Position numbers and translations under genes: made by a program
The notes under the pieces: model-generated
Told to the model about the DNA's origin: nothing
The model's input: only the letters and a program-made list of their open reading frames with translations
The model's database searches: none
Shown here: positions 28,461 to 37,487 of the stretch, piece by piece
Numbering within the stretch: position 1 is the first letter of the stretch
Layout of the letters: each line of letters opens with the position of its first letter
Assembly (NCBI GenBank): GCA_020353535.1
Contig: CP070696.1
Span: forward strand, 2,319,403 to 2,383,402
Length of the DNA: 64,000 bases
Reading direction: 5' to 3'
From: Spirochaetaceae bacterium
GTDB lineage: Bacteria > Spirochaetota > Spirochaetia > SZUA-6 > DRHE01

Positions 28461-29654
28461 ATGGATTCACCCAGTAAGTTCGGGCGTTCCCACATACTGA
28501 CAAGGATTAAAGCCTTTTACTTCTTCTTCTATGCCGCCACCGGAGCTGTCGTTCCTTTTTTAAACCTTTATCTTGCCAGGGCCGGCCTGAGCGGTACGCA
28601 GATCGGGATTGTTACCGGTGTCTTCCCTGTGGTGCTGATCTTTGCCGCCCCATTTTGGGGCATACTCAGTGACATGACTCGATGGCACCACCGTATCCTC
28701 CACCTCGCGCTGGCTGCAACCATGCCCTTTTTAATCGGCATAGCCTTCAGCCGGAATGTCGCGACGCTTCTGTTTCTGATGATCGGCTTCGCCGTGTTCT
28801 ACGCACCGGTAATGCCCTTAATCGACAATCTAGCATTACAGATACTCGCTGACAAACCGCACGGCTACGGCCGCCTACGGGTCTGGGGAGCCATTGGCTG
28901 GGGTGTTTCTCCACCCCTTGTTGGTCTTCTGATAGATATTGCGGGGATCAGGATTCCGTTTCTGTTCTACCTTATCCTTATGTCTGTTTCTGTATTCATG
29001 GTCTTTACTATTCCTCGGCGCCAGGTCAGTCTTCGAAAACCATCACGTTCCGGGATCGGGGCTCTCCTCTCCAATACTTCGTGGCAGCTTTTTCTAGTTT
29101 GTGTGTTTCTAGTGGGGATCTGTTCTTATATCCTGGAGCACTACTTCGTTCTCTATCTGGACGGCCTGGGGGGGAGCGAGAGCAACTTTGGAATCTCTAT
29201 TACCATGGCCTCGGTCAGCGAGATTCCCATATACTTCGTGGCCGTTTTGCTCATTCGCCGTTTCGGCCCCCGTGGATTGCTGCTCTCAGCATTCGGCATC
29301 TATGCGGTCAGAGCCTTCCTCTATGCACAGATCAGTGTTCCCGTATGGGCGATACCGGCCCAGCTTCTTCATGGCCCCACCTTTAGCGCTCTCTGGGCCG
29401 GAGCAGTAGCCTATGCTTCTCAACACTCTGGAGAGGAACTGGGAGCGACCGCGCAGTCTCTGTTCAACAGTGTATTTATGGGAATATCAGCTTCCGCGGG
29501 AGCGCTAATAGGGGGAGTTCTCTATGAGCACCTGGGTCTGGTCCAAACCTTCAGAATTTGCGGGCTGCTTTCTCTTTTTGGATTCTTTGCGTTCCTCTTT
29601 CTGGGAGGTGGAGACAGTCGGAACGTCCGGCTCTTTCGAAAGCGCCCTCCGTGA
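28461..29654 (+). CDS. MFS transporter
   Basis: A 397-residue protein with about twelve membrane helices in two halves. Features include KAFYFFFYAATGAVVPFLNLYLARAGLSGTQIG and WGILSDMTRWHHRIL (loop 2-3 motif), then HGYGRLRVWGAIGWG, which resembles the nucleoside/sugar proton-symporter (LacY-like MFS_1) group. It begins 24 bases after the MoaD-like gene. Substrate unknown. A sugar or glycoside would fit the following GH4 gene, but this is only inference. Confidence 0.85.
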   Translation: MDSPSKFGRSHILTRIKAFYFFFYAATGAVVPFLNLYLARAGLSGTQIGIVTGVFPVVLIFAAPFWGILSDMTRWHHRILHLALAATMPFLIGIAFSRNVATLLFLMIGFAVFYAPVMPLIDNLALQILADKPHGYGRLRVWGAIGWGVSPPLVGLLIDIAGIRIPFLFYLILMSVSVFMVFTIPRRQVSLRKPSRSGIGALLSNTSWQLFLVCVFLVGICSYILEHYFVLYLDGLGGSESNFGISITMASVSEIPIYFVAVLLIRRFGPRGLLLSAFGIYAVRAFLYAQISVPVWAIPAQLLHGPTFSALWAGAVAYASQHSGEELGATAQSLFNSVFMGISASAGALIGGVLYEHLGLVQTFRICGLLSLFGFFAFLFLGGGDSRNVRLFRKRPP

Positions 29655-29689
29655 GCAGCTCGAGACATATTGGGCTGGCAGGGCGGAGT

Positions 29690-30181
29690 TCAATCCGAAC
29701 TTTTCAGAAAATAATGATGATCGCAGCAGGCATCGCCGTCCATCAGTTTTTGGGTAATCTCAAAATCCAATCTGTCGTTAAAGGCTTCGATCATCGGTTT
29801 GTCTGCCTCACAAAAGAAAGCCCCATTTCCGGCTTGCCAAGTTTGCGAAAAAAAAATGGCCCAGGGACAGGCAGTAAATCTAAAACGCACGCTTGTTTTG
29901 CTGGACTCTACGATTTCGTAGTGCGCTCCCTTGAGCACGATGGAAGTCAACCAGCGCACGTACGTTTCGAGGCTTCGGTCGGGTAATTTTTCGTACTCTT
30001 TTGTCCAGCCCTCGAGCATGGCATCCAAAAAAGCGGTTCGAGCCAGCTCGAATCCATCCTGGCCGTACTTTTTTTTCATTTCATCGATCGTTCGACTGTA
30101 AAGAGCGGCGAAAAGCTCCACAACCGCGGCTTCTCTCTCTTCGGCTTCGGACCGTGATTTTATAGGCGACGGATCGGTCAT
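29690..30181 (-). CDS. ATC-hydrolase-like protein
   Basis: A 163-residue protein whose C-terminal half (RFRFTACPWAIFF, AFCEAD-like acidic region, FEITQKLMDGDACCDHHY) matches the family named after L-2-amino-thiazoline-4-carboxylic acid hydrolase, with conserved Cys and the DGD..CDH motif. The family name comes from a bacterial cysteine-synthesis enzyme, but most members have no tested function. The N-terminal half is helical and charged. It is convergent with the MFS gene and lies downstream of the SDR gene on the same strand. Confidence 0.75.
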   Translation of the reverse strand: MTDPSPIKSRSEAEEREAAVVELFAALYSRTIDEMKKKYGQDGFELARTAFLDAMLEGWTKEYEKLPDRSLETYVRWLTSIVLKGAHYEIVESSKTSVRFRFTACPWAIFFSQTWQAGNGAFFCEADKPMIEAFNDRLDFEITQKLMDGDACCDHHYFLKSSD

Positions 30182-30247
30182 ATAGCGCCTCCCGCTTCTC
30201 TTTTTGAAAAGTGATTTTTATTATATACATGGCGGGTAGCGGCCGCC

Positions 30248-31012
30248 TCAGCCAAAGCTTATGCGGTGGATGCTTCGTCCCCCGTCCATACCGACCACTT
30301 GACCCGTTACGAAATCAAACCGTGAGGAACAGAGCAGACAGATCATCTGTGCTACTTCGTCCCTACGAACCAGTCGGCCGAGGGGAGTCGCGGCCACGGA
30401 CCGGCGGGCAAAGTCGGACGCTGGATCCAGATCTTCGTTGTCTGCCATTAGATCAGGGGCCACAGCGTTGATGCGTACCTCCGGAGCCAGTTCTAGCGCC
30501 AGGGCTTCTGTCAGGTAGAGCACTCCTTGCTTGGCCAGACCGTATACCGAGTGACTGCGGTGGTAGGCGTCGGAGGCTGCCACGTTGACGATACATCCCT
30601 GGCCCCGCTCCTTCATCCTCCGCCCGGCGGCGCGGGCAAGCAAGTAGGTTGCCCGAACGTTGGTGGACATAATGTCATCGAATACTTCGTGAGGCATGTT
30701 TAGGAATGGCTGGTCATCGTAGGTGCCGAGATTGTTAATCAGAAGGTCGATCGGCCCTAATCGCTCCCAGGCATCCTTGACCAGCTGCTCCGCCTGATCT
30801 GGATCGCGAAGGTCCGCCTGCAAGGCCACTGCCCGCAGACCCGCCGTCTCCAGCTCTGAAACCAATTCCTGAGCGGCTTCTGCCGAGCGATTGTAATTGA
30901 TCGCTACGTTCACCCCGAACCTCGCGAGCACACGGCAAATTGTCACTCCTAGCTTCCGCGAGGCTCCGCTGACCAGTGCACATTTCCCGCGCAATTCCGT
31001 CTCAACACTCAT
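30248..31012 (-). CDS. Short-chain dehydrogenase/reductase (FabG-like)
   Basis: A 254-residue Rossmann protein. The cofactor motif is ALVSGASRKLGVTICR (a variant of TGxxxGxG), followed by LLINNLGTY, the catalytic YGLAK (YxxxK) preceded by NVAAS, and the C-terminal TGQVVGMDGG. FabG-like SDRs reduce keto groups with NADPH or oxidise sugar alcohols. It is divergent from the GH4 gene across 153 bases that probably hold both promoters. This context favours sugar metabolism over fatty acid synthesis. Confidence 0.85.
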   Translation of the reverse strand: MSVETELRGKCALVSGASRKLGVTICRVLARFGVNVAINYNRSAEAAQELVSELETAGLRAVALQADLRDPDQAEQLVKDAWERLGPIDLLINNLGTYDDQPFLNMPHEVFDDIMSTNVRATYLLARAAGRRMKERGQGCIVNVAASDAYHRSHSVYGLAKQGVLYLTEALALELAPEVRINAVAPDLMADNEDLDPASDFARRSVAATPLGRLVRRDEVAQMICLLCSSRFDFVTGQVVGMDGGRSIHRISFG

Positions 31013-31165
31013 GCGAGGAGCCTATGCTTGTCTGTTGAAATGATCAAGGCCTTGACCATGCTAACCCCTGCCCTATAATCAAGGAGAAAAGCACCCTTAT
31101 ACGACCCGTGTACAACCGCTGTGTTTCGGGATCCCGTTGATTGGAAACGATGACCGGAGGTGGCA

Positions 31166-32539
31166 ATGTCAGTTAAGATCGCCTTTATCGGCGCGGGTAG
31201 CATCGTGTTTACGCGCAACCTTCTAAGCGACATCTATTTATACCCAGAGTTAAAGGATTCCACGATCGCCCTTATGGATGTGGATCAGGAACGTTTGGAT
31301 ATGGCCAAGATGGTTGCCGAGGAGCTCAAGGTCGAACGGGGCTGCGGCGCTGCAATCGAAGCGCATCTTCGGCTGGAGGAGGCGCTTCGGGGAGCGGACT
31401 ATGTGGTCAACGTGGTTCAGATCGGCGGCAAGGAGTCCACTCGCATCGATTTCGATATTCCGGAAAAGTACGGACTCAAACAGACCATCGCCGATACGCA
31501 TGGGATCTGCGGAATGATGCGCTTCTTGCGGACGGTACCCCACCTGGAAAATCTCTGCCGCTGTATGCAAGAGCTCTGTCCGAATGCATATCTGCTGAAC
31601 TTCACAAATCCCATGTCCATGTGCCAGTGGTATATCCACTCGATCTCTGATCTTCAGACCATAGGTCTGTGTCATTCGGTACCTGGCACGATCGAAGAGC
31701 TGGCTCGCTATGTCGAGGTTCCGGTCGAAGAGATTAACTTCCTGGTAGCTGGCATCAACCACATGGCTTGGGTACTGCGATTCGAGCGTAAGGGCAACGA
31801 TCTGTATCCCAAACTTTACCAGGCGATGGATGATCCCGAGATATGGAAATGGGACCCGGTACGCTTTGAGATAATGCGTCATTTTTCCTATTTCGTTACC
31901 GAATCTTCGGAGCACATGGCGGAATACGTTCCTTATTTCATCAAGGATGAAGAAACGATCCGAAGGCTGAATATTCCGATCCGAGAATACGTATCGCGGG
32001 TTGAGCTCAACGAACGGGCTTTCGAGGCCGAACGGGCCTACTACTTGAAGGGTAAGGAAGAGATGAAGGGGGTAGCAGGGAAGATGACCCGTGAGTATTA
32101 CCGAGCACAAGGAAAGCCGGATTTTGATGAGATAGATGAGGAGGAATCGGCGAGCCAATCACGGGAGTACGCGGTTCAGATCATTCATGCTTTGGAAAGC
32201 GGAATCCCTACCACGGTCTACGGAATAGGTCCCAATAAAGGCACTATTGCGAGCCTGCCGAACGACTGTATGGTTGACACTCCCCGTTATGTGGACCGAA
32301 GTGGCGTTCATCCTCTGGTTGTAGGGGAGCTTCCGCCTCAGCTGGCCGCGCTGATCCTGCCCCAGATCAACATGCAGCGTCTGGCTGTGAAAGCCGCACT
32401 GACTCGGGAAGCCAAATACATTCATTATGCCAGTCTGATCGATCCACTGGCATCCTCGGTTCTCGGCATGGATCAGATTCATGATCTGACAGAGGAGCTG
32501 ATGAACGCACATCGATCCTATCTACCTGATTTTCACTGA
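31166..32539 (+). CDS. Glycoside hydrolase family 4 (alpha-glycosidase, NAD and metal dependent)
   Basis: A 457-residue protein with the GH4 opening MSVKIAFIGAGSIVFTRNLLSDI (NAD-binding), LLNFTNPMSM, and the metal ligands Cys169 (GLCHSVPGT) and His199 (GINHMAW). GH4 enzymes cleave by an oxidation-elimination mechanism with NAD+, Mn2+ and reducing conditions, which suits an anaerobe. Members act on alpha-glucosides, alpha-galactosides or galacturonides, and the substrate is not decided by the visible motifs. ATG 31166 has CCGGAGG five bases upstream. It probably forms a unit with the small gene at 32565. Confidence 0.93.
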   Translation: MSVKIAFIGAGSIVFTRNLLSDIYLYPELKDSTIALMDVDQERLDMAKMVAEELKVERGCGAAIEAHLRLEEALRGADYVVNVVQIGGKESTRIDFDIPEKYGLKQTIADTHGICGMMRFLRTVPHLENLCRCMQELCPNAYLLNFTNPMSMCQWYIHSISDLQTIGLCHSVPGTIEELARYVEVPVEEINFLVAGINHMAWVLRFERKGNDLYPKLYQAMDDPEIWKWDPVRFEIMRHFSYFVTESSEHMAEYVPYFIKDEETIRRLNIPIREYVSRVELNERAFEAERAYYLKGKEEMKGVAGKMTREYYRAQGKPDFDEIDEEESASQSREYAVQIIHALESGIPTTVYGIGPNKGTIASLPNDCMVDTPRYVDRSGVHPLVVGELPPQLAALILPQINMQRLAVKAALTREAKYIHYASLIDPLASSVLGMDQIHDLTEELMNAHRSYLPDFH

Positions 32540-32564
32540 TCATAAAGAAAGGAATGAAACAGAT

Positions 32565-32912
32565 ATGAGCGAAGAGAAGCAGGGGATCTACAAGCTATTT
32601 CTAATGAAACCCAAAGATGCCTGGTATCGTCTGTCGAAAGAAGAGCAGCGGAAGCTGGTCAAGAAGGACACAGAGCTTTCCGAAAAAAGGATGAGGGAAC
32701 TCGGCGGACGAAATGTACTTATCTGCGATTGCTTTTGGTCAACCGAAGACTGGCTGTTGTTCGGAGTGGAGGAGTATCCGGATATCGAGAGTGTTCAGAA
32801 AAGCACCGCCTGGTTTCGGAAATCAGGGTGGTTCAAATACTTCGAATCCAGGATCATTTTAGGCACCGCTGAGATGCCTGCAGAGTTGAAGTTTGAAGGA
32901 GACGACCACTAG
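32565..32912 (+). CDS. Small conserved-looking protein, possibly ferredoxin-like fold
   Basis: A 115-residue soluble protein, 25 bases after the GH4 gene and preceded by AAAGGAATG. Sequence pattern: YKLFLMKPKDAWYRLSKEEQ, RNVLICDCFWSTEDWLLFGVEEYPDIESVQ, then WFKYFESRIILGT. Alternating strands and helices and the phrase FGVEEYPDIESVQ recall dimeric alpha-beta barrel (ABM/Dabb-like) proteins. I do not know its function. Pairing with GH4 suggests a role in the same sugar pathway. Confidence 0.7.
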   Translation: MSEEKQGIYKLFLMKPKDAWYRLSKEEQRKLVKKDTELSEKRMRELGGRNVLICDCFWSTEDWLLFGVEEYPDIESVQKSTAWFRKSGWFKYFESRIILGTAEMPAELKFEGDDH

Positions 32913-32932
32913 TTCTCGCTTTTCTTACAATC

Positions 32933-32953
32933 ACCGCTCGGGTATTGAGCGGT
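32933..32953 (+). terminator. Small hairpin between convergent genes
   Basis: A 7-base stem (ACCGCTC with GAGCGGT) and a 7-base loop, followed by a T-rich stretch (CTGGTATTTTAC). It lies between the plus-strand GH4 unit and the minus-strand iron alcohol dehydrogenase, where a terminator is expected. The T run is imperfect. Confidence 0.5.
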
Positions 32954-32961
32954 CTGGTATT

Positions 32962-34113
32962 TTACTCGCGGTAAAGATTCAGAATGGCGAGGGTATCTTC
33001 TCGATCGGGTCCTTCTTCATTGCGGTCAACACGGCTTGCGATTTCCGCGAAAAGGTTTGCACCGATTCCCAGAGCTTGCATGGTGACCGGACAGCCGATT
33101 CGCCGCAGCCATTTTCGGAAAGCGTCGATTCCTTTTAGAGCCATGTCGACCTCGGGCTCTTCCCGCACCAGGCCCAGCACTTCTGTGGCAAAACGCGCCG
33201 TGGTATAGGGAAAGCGATCTACGTAGTAGCGCATGACTGCGGGCAAGATCACGGCCAAGCCGGCTCCATGAGCGTGATCGGAAAACCCGGCCGCCTCCGT
33301 ATCAATGATATGTGCAGGAATATCGCTGGAAGACAGACCGGTGTCAAATATACTGCTGCAGGCCAGCGACCCGGCCCAGAGCAGAGTGCTTCGGGCGTCG
33401 TAATTCATCGGTGTCGCCTGCGCCTGTTCCACAGCCTCCATCACCGATCTCATCAGTGCTTCTTTGAAGCGCAGTTGGACAATAGAGGTGGGTTGCCCAT
33501 TTATATAACGCTCCAGAACATGGGAGATGATGTCCACTCCTCCATAGGCTGTGTACAGAGGTGATACGCTGAAGGTCAGCTCCGGATCGACCAGAGACAC
33601 CTTGGGGAAGAGGTTTTCGTTCCAGAGCCCAGCCTTGGCGTGCCGCTCCTCGTTCTTGATCACGGTGATACGGTTGTATTCCGAACCGGTGGCAGCCATG
33701 GTCACGATCGTCACCACCGGCAGCGCCCGCTTAATAACTGCTTTTTTCTCGAAGAAATCCCACAGGCTTCCGTTGTAGCAGGCGCCGGCGGCGATGGCCT
33801 TGGCAGAATCCAAAACACTTCCACCACCGATGCCCAGGACGACCTCAATCCCATTTTCTCTGCAGAGTTCTATACCCTCCAGACAGGTGGCCAAACGGGG
33901 ATTTGGCAGAACACCAGGTTGTTCCGTCACAGAGACATCTGCAGCCCTTAGGCTGCGCATTACATCGTTGTAAAGACCGGATTTTTTTGCACTGCTCTTG
34001 CCCGATACCAGCAATACCCGCTTCCCGTATCGAGCTGTTTCACGCCCTACCTGGTTCGCAACACCGCGTCCAAAGATCAGTTTTGTTGGATTGGTAAACA
34101 CGAATTCCTGCAT
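32962..34113 (-). CDS. Iron-containing alcohol dehydrogenase (butanol dehydrogenase/YqhD-like)
   Basis: A 383-residue group III dehydrogenase. The start MQEFVFTNPTKLIFGRGVANQVG and VVLGIGGGSVLDSAKAIAAGA (cofactor GGGSxxD) are diagnostic. Metal-binding residues are visible in DIPAHIIDTEAAGFSDHAHGAGLAV and related His/Asp positions. These enzymes reduce aldehydes to alcohols with NAD(P)H in fermentation or detoxification. ATG 34113 follows GGGGAG. It is divergent from the sugar ABC operon and could recycle NADH or remove aldehydes produced from sugar breakdown. Confidence 0.92.
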   Translation of the reverse strand: MQEFVFTNPTKLIFGRGVANQVGRETARYGKRVLLVSGKSSAKKSGLYNDVMRSLRAADVSVTEQPGVLPNPRLATCLEGIELCRENGIEVVLGIGGGSVLDSAKAIAAGACYNGSLWDFFEKKAVIKRALPVVTIVTMAATGSEYNRITVIKNEERHAKAGLWNENLFPKVSLVDPELTFSVSPLYTAYGGVDIISHVLERYINGQPTSIVQLRFKEALMRSVMEAVEQAQATPMNYDARSTLLWAGSLACSSIFDTGLSSSDIPAHIIDTEAAGFSDHAHGAGLAVILPAVMRYYVDRFPYTTARFATEVLGLVREEPEVDMALKGIDAFRKWLRRIGCPVTMQALGIGANLFAEIASRVDRNEEGPDREDTLAILNLYRE

Positions 34114-34228
34114 ATTCCAATACTCCCCATAGCATCATATCGGAATGGAACAATCGGGAACAGCATAAACACTCTCTGTCTTCAAGAATCACGATCGTAG
34201 GATTCGTATGTGAAGTTGGAGTAATTTG

Positions 34229-34257
34229 TTGACACGGTGAAATGTTGATAATAGAAT
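34229..34257 (+). promoter_or_regulatory. Promoter of the first sugar ABC operon
   Basis: TTGACA (34229-34234), a 17-base spacer and TAGAAT (34252-34257), an almost ideal sigma-70 promoter. The predicted start is about 34264, giving a leader of roughly 90 bases. An 8-base palindrome ACGATCGT lies at 34191, upstream of -35. The 242-base gap holds no gene. Confidence 0.75.
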
Positions 34258-34355
34258 TATTTTGATTTATGGTATTTGGCCGGGGAGAGCCGATCAGGTG
34301 TATCGGAATGAAAACCTCTTCGGATTACGGGATTATATAGAACAGGAGGGATACC

Positions 34356-35639
34356 ATGACAAAAAAATGGTTCTGGGTGCTGGCAGCAGTTCTGCTACTT
34401 GCAACCGTTGGTCTGAGTGCAGGCGGACAAAAGCCTGCCGCCGAAGCAGAGGGTGCTGCAGAGAAACAGGTTCTGATCTACAACTCCGACTGGAGTGATA
34501 CCGCCTATCAGAAGGCCGATAAAACCGTGGTGGCGATGTTTCAGGCCGAAAATCCCAACGTTAAGATCATTCACAGCATTATTCACATCGAGGATTTCAA
34601 AGCGGCCATCCGTGCCTATCTGGTTGCCTCACCACCTCCTGACGTACTGACCTGGTACGCCGGGAACCGAATGCGCTTCTTCGTCAACAAGGGCCAGATT
34701 CTGGACATCAGCGACGTGTTTGAACAGGAAGGCTGGCACAAGGACATGCCTCCGGGCTTCGTCTCCCTTAGCACCTTAAACGACAAGCAGTACTTCGTTC
34801 CCACTAACTGGTATTGGTGGGCTATCTACTACAAAAAATCTATCTTCGAGAACTTCGGGCTGGAACCGCCGAAGACTTGGGATGAGTTCATGGAAGTCTG
34901 TTCCACCATCAAGGGAGGCGGTATCTCTCCCATTACTATCGGCACCAAATGGCGCTGGACCACGGGGGGGTGGCTGGACTATCTGAACATGCGGGTTAAC
35001 GGACCCGACTTCCACATCAGACTCTGCGACGGTAACGAAAGTTACGCCGATCCCAAGGTTAAGAAGGTGTTCAACGATGTTTGGGCACCCATGTTGAAAA
35101 AGGGCTACTTTGTTCCTGACGCCTCGGCCTACACTTGGCAGGAGGCGGTTAACCTGATGGTTACTGACAAGGCGGCTATGTATCTGATCGGGCAGTTCAT
35201 TGAAACCGCCTGGCCTGAAGAGATGAAAGACGATCTGGATTTCTTCCAGGTTCCCATAATCGATCCCAGCGTTCCGATCGGTGAAGATGCACCTACCGAC
35301 GGGCTGTTCGCACCGGCCGGTACGGAAAATCCTGAGATGGCCAAGAAGTTCCTGGCCTTCTCCGGTTCCGTCAGGGGTCAGGAAGTCTGGGTAAAGCAAC
35401 TCGGTCGAATGGCCACACACCGAGGTGTGGATTCGTCGTTGTATACTCCTGTACAAAGGAAGGGAAACGAGCTGATCAACACGGCCGACTTTATCGCCCA
35501 ATTCTACGACCGAGATACGACACCGCCCATGGCCGATAAAGGCATGGACGCTTTCATGGAGTTTTGGGATAATCCGGACAACGCCAACGAGATCCTGGAG
35601 CGGCTGGACGAGCAGCGCAAGGATTTCTTCGCTCAATAA
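34356..35639 (+). CDS. ABC transporter sugar-binding protein
   Basis: A 427-residue extracellular solute-binding protein of family 1. The signal peptide MTKKWFWVLAAVLLLATVGLSA is followed by GGQKPAAEAEGAAEK, a leader end often seen in spirochaete binding proteins. The mature protein shows VAMFQAENPNVKI, PDVLTWYAGNRMRFFV, VPTNWYWWAIYYKKSIFENFGLEPPKTWDEF, all typical. It captures a sugar or oligosaccharide and delivers it to the two permeases downstream. ATG 34356 has AGGAGGG upstream. No ATPase gene accompanies the operon. Confidence 0.92.
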   Translation: MTKKWFWVLAAVLLLATVGLSAGGQKPAAEAEGAAEKQVLIYNSDWSDTAYQKADKTVVAMFQAENPNVKIIHSIIHIEDFKAAIRAYLVASPPPDVLTWYAGNRMRFFVNKGQILDISDVFEQEGWHKDMPPGFVSLSTLNDKQYFVPTNWYWWAIYYKKSIFENFGLEPPKTWDEFMEVCSTIKGGGISPITIGTKWRWTTGGWLDYLNMRVNGPDFHIRLCDGNESYADPKVKKVFNDVWAPMLKKGYFVPDASAYTWQEAVNLMVTDKAAMYLIGQFIETAWPEEMKDDLDFFQVPIIDPSVPIGEDAPTDGLFAPAGTENPEMAKKFLAFSGSVRGQEVWVKQLGRMATHRGVDSSLYTPVQRKGNELINTADFIAQFYDRDTTPPMADKGMDAFMEFWDNPDNANEILERLDEQRKDFFAQ

Positions 35640-35665
35640 ACCGGAAGACTATGTAGAACAATTCT

Positions 35666-35707
35666 AAAGCCGGGAGCCTCAAGCATTTCTCGAGGCTCCC
35701 GAGCTTT
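35666..35707 (+). terminator. Intercistronic hairpin after the binding-protein gene
   Basis: A perfect 10-base stem (CGGGAGCCTC with GAGGCTCCCG), extended by AAAGC/GCTTT with one bulged base, followed by only three T residues. It lies in the 101-base gap between the binding protein and the first permease. Such hairpins in ABC operons partly stop transcription and protect the upstream mRNA, so that binding protein exceeds permease. Confidence 0.75.
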
Positions 35708-35740
35708 CATGTCGTTGGATAATCGAATACAGTATCCCAG

Positions 35741-36625
35741 ATGATGCATAGAAAATCGCTGTATCACCTGACGCCGTATCTGTTTGTTGCCTTCCCCTTG
35801 CTCATCTATACGGTATGGGTGATCGGCCCCATGCTGTACACCTTTTATCTCAGCCTGACCGACTGGGACGGGATTTCGGACATGAACTTCGTCCGCATGG
35901 AGAACTACTCCCGTCTATTTCGCGACCGGGTTTTCTACACCGCCTTCCTCAACAACATCAAGTGGATCGCCTCGTTTATCACTTTCCCTGTCGTCTGCGG
36001 TCTGGCTCTGGCCATGGCCCTGAACCGCTCGATCCCGGGTGCCAAAGCTTTCAAGGCGATCTTCTTTTTCCCCATGGTCCTGTCCTTTGTGGTCATGGGG
36101 CTGATATGGTCCTGGATGTATAATCCGGACAGCGGGATTATAAACTCCTTTCTACGTCTGATCGGTATGGGCGTGCTGACCCAGGGCTGGCTGAGTGATT
36201 CCAAACTGGTCATCTGGTCCATCATCTTCACTGGGATCTGGCGTCAGGTTGGCTACGTGATGCTGCTCTATCTGGCCGGTCTGCAGTCGGTGAACACCGA
36301 TCTGGTGGATGCTTCAAGGGTGGATGGCGCCAACGCCTGGCAATCCTTTCGACAGGTGATCATTCCCCAGCTGGCACCGATTACGGTGGTCGTGGTGGTG
36401 ATCAGCATTATCGATTCGTTGCGGGCCTTTGATCTGGTTTATGTGATGACTAGAGGCGGACCGTACAATTCTTCCCAAGTGCTAGCGACTTTCATGTATA
36501 ACGAAGCCTTTTGGAACTACCGTATGGGGTACGGTGCTTCCATTTCGGTCGTTCTGTTTATGATCAGCCTGTTGTTCATATTCGTGTATCTGATTCGCGT
36601 GTTCCAAACCGAAACGAGGACCTAG
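35741..36625 (+). CDS. Sugar ABC transporter permease (MalF/UgpA type)
   Basis: A 294-residue protein with six membrane helices. It starts HLTPYLFVAFPLLIYTVWVIGPMLYTFYLSLTDWDG, the usual opening of the first sugar permease, and contains the EAA loop in the region VDASRVDGANAWQSFRQVIIPQLAP. It pairs with the next permease, six bases downstream, to form the pore. Substrate is set by the binding protein. The ATPase is probably a shared MsmK-like subunit encoded elsewhere. Confidence 0.93.
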   Translation: MMHRKSLYHLTPYLFVAFPLLIYTVWVIGPMLYTFYLSLTDWDGISDMNFVRMENYSRLFRDRVFYTAFLNNIKWIASFITFPVVCGLALAMALNRSIPGAKAFKAIFFFPMVLSFVVMGLIWSWMYNPDSGIINSFLRLIGMGVLTQGWLSDSKLVIWSIIFTGIWRQVGYVMLLYLAGLQSVNTDLVDASRVDGANAWQSFRQVIIPQLAPITVVVVVISIIDSLRAFDLVYVMTRGGPYNSSQVLATFMYNEAFWNYRMGYGASISVVLFMISLLFIFVYLIRVFQTETRT

Positions 36626-36631
36626 TGAGCT

Positions 36632-37474
36632 ATGGCAGCTGGTAGTCGTTTTTTCCGTTCACCTTCCCGTGTGATTCTTTTTGTCCTTCTTTTTATCGTC
36701 TCTGTGGTTTGGCTTGCACCAGTGTTGGCCTCACTGGTCACATCCGTACGAACCTACGATGATATTTTGATCAATGGATTTTTCGCGCTACCGCGAAAGA
36801 TCGTGTTCAGCAACTTCAAGGAGGCCTGGGTCTTAGGCAAAATCAATGTATATCTGGTCAACAGCTTCCGGATCACGATTCCGACGCTGATCCTGATGCT
36901 GTTCTTCTCTTCTCTAACCGCCTACGCCCTGGCGCGCTTCAATTTCAAGGGCAATCGACTCATCTATTTGATCTATGTCGGTGGTATGCTCCTGCCCTTT
37001 CAAGTACTCCTGCTACCGGTATTTCGATTAAACAGTGCCTTAGGTATCTACAACACACATTTCGGCCTGATCGCCTTCCACACCGCTTTTCAGTTGGGAT
37101 TCTGCACCTTTGTGCTGAGAAACTATATGATGACCGTACCCACAGAAATTTTGGAGGCGGCTCGGATAGACGGCTGCAGTGAGTTAAGAATCTACTGGCG
37201 GATTATGCTGCCCCTGACCCTGCCGGCCATGGCCGCGCTGGGCACCTTAGAGTTTACCTGGATCTTTAACGACTACCTTTGGGCTATCGTGTTGCTGCGA
37301 ACCAGTGACCTGTTTCCGGTCAATGCAGGATTGGCCGTGCTACAGGGAACTTGGACCATGGACTGGGCCGTGGTCGTAGCCGGAGCTCTCCTGGCGGCTA
37401 TTCCCACCATCATCGTATTCATCTTTCTTCAGCGCTACTTTATCGAGGGACTTACCCTCGGCTCCACAAAATAG
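36632..37474 (+). CDS. Sugar ABC transporter permease (MalG/UgpE type)
   Basis: A 280-residue, six-helix permease. The loop EILEAARIDGCSELRIYWRIMLPLTLPAMAA is the conserved EAA motif and the end QRYFIEGLTLGSTK matches the common QRYFVEGLTAGAVK tail. It is the partner of the previous permease. It ends 14 bases before the convergent aldehyde ferredoxin oxidoreductase gene, with no room for a separate terminator. Confidence 0.93.
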   Translation: MAAGSRFFRSPSRVILFVLLFIVSVVWLAPVLASLVTSVRTYDDILINGFFALPRKIVFSNFKEAWVLGKINVYLVNSFRITIPTLILMLFFSSLTAYALARFNFKGNRLIYLIYVGGMLLPFQVLLLPVFRLNSALGIYNTHFGLIAFHTAFQLGFCTFVLRNYMMTVPTEILEAARIDGCSELRIYWRIMLPLTLPAMAALGTLEFTWIFNDYLWAIVLLRTSDLFPVNAGLAVLQGTWTMDWAVVVAGALLAAIPTIIVFIFLQRYFIEGLTLGSTK

Positions 37475-37487
37475 CTGAGTTTCGGTA

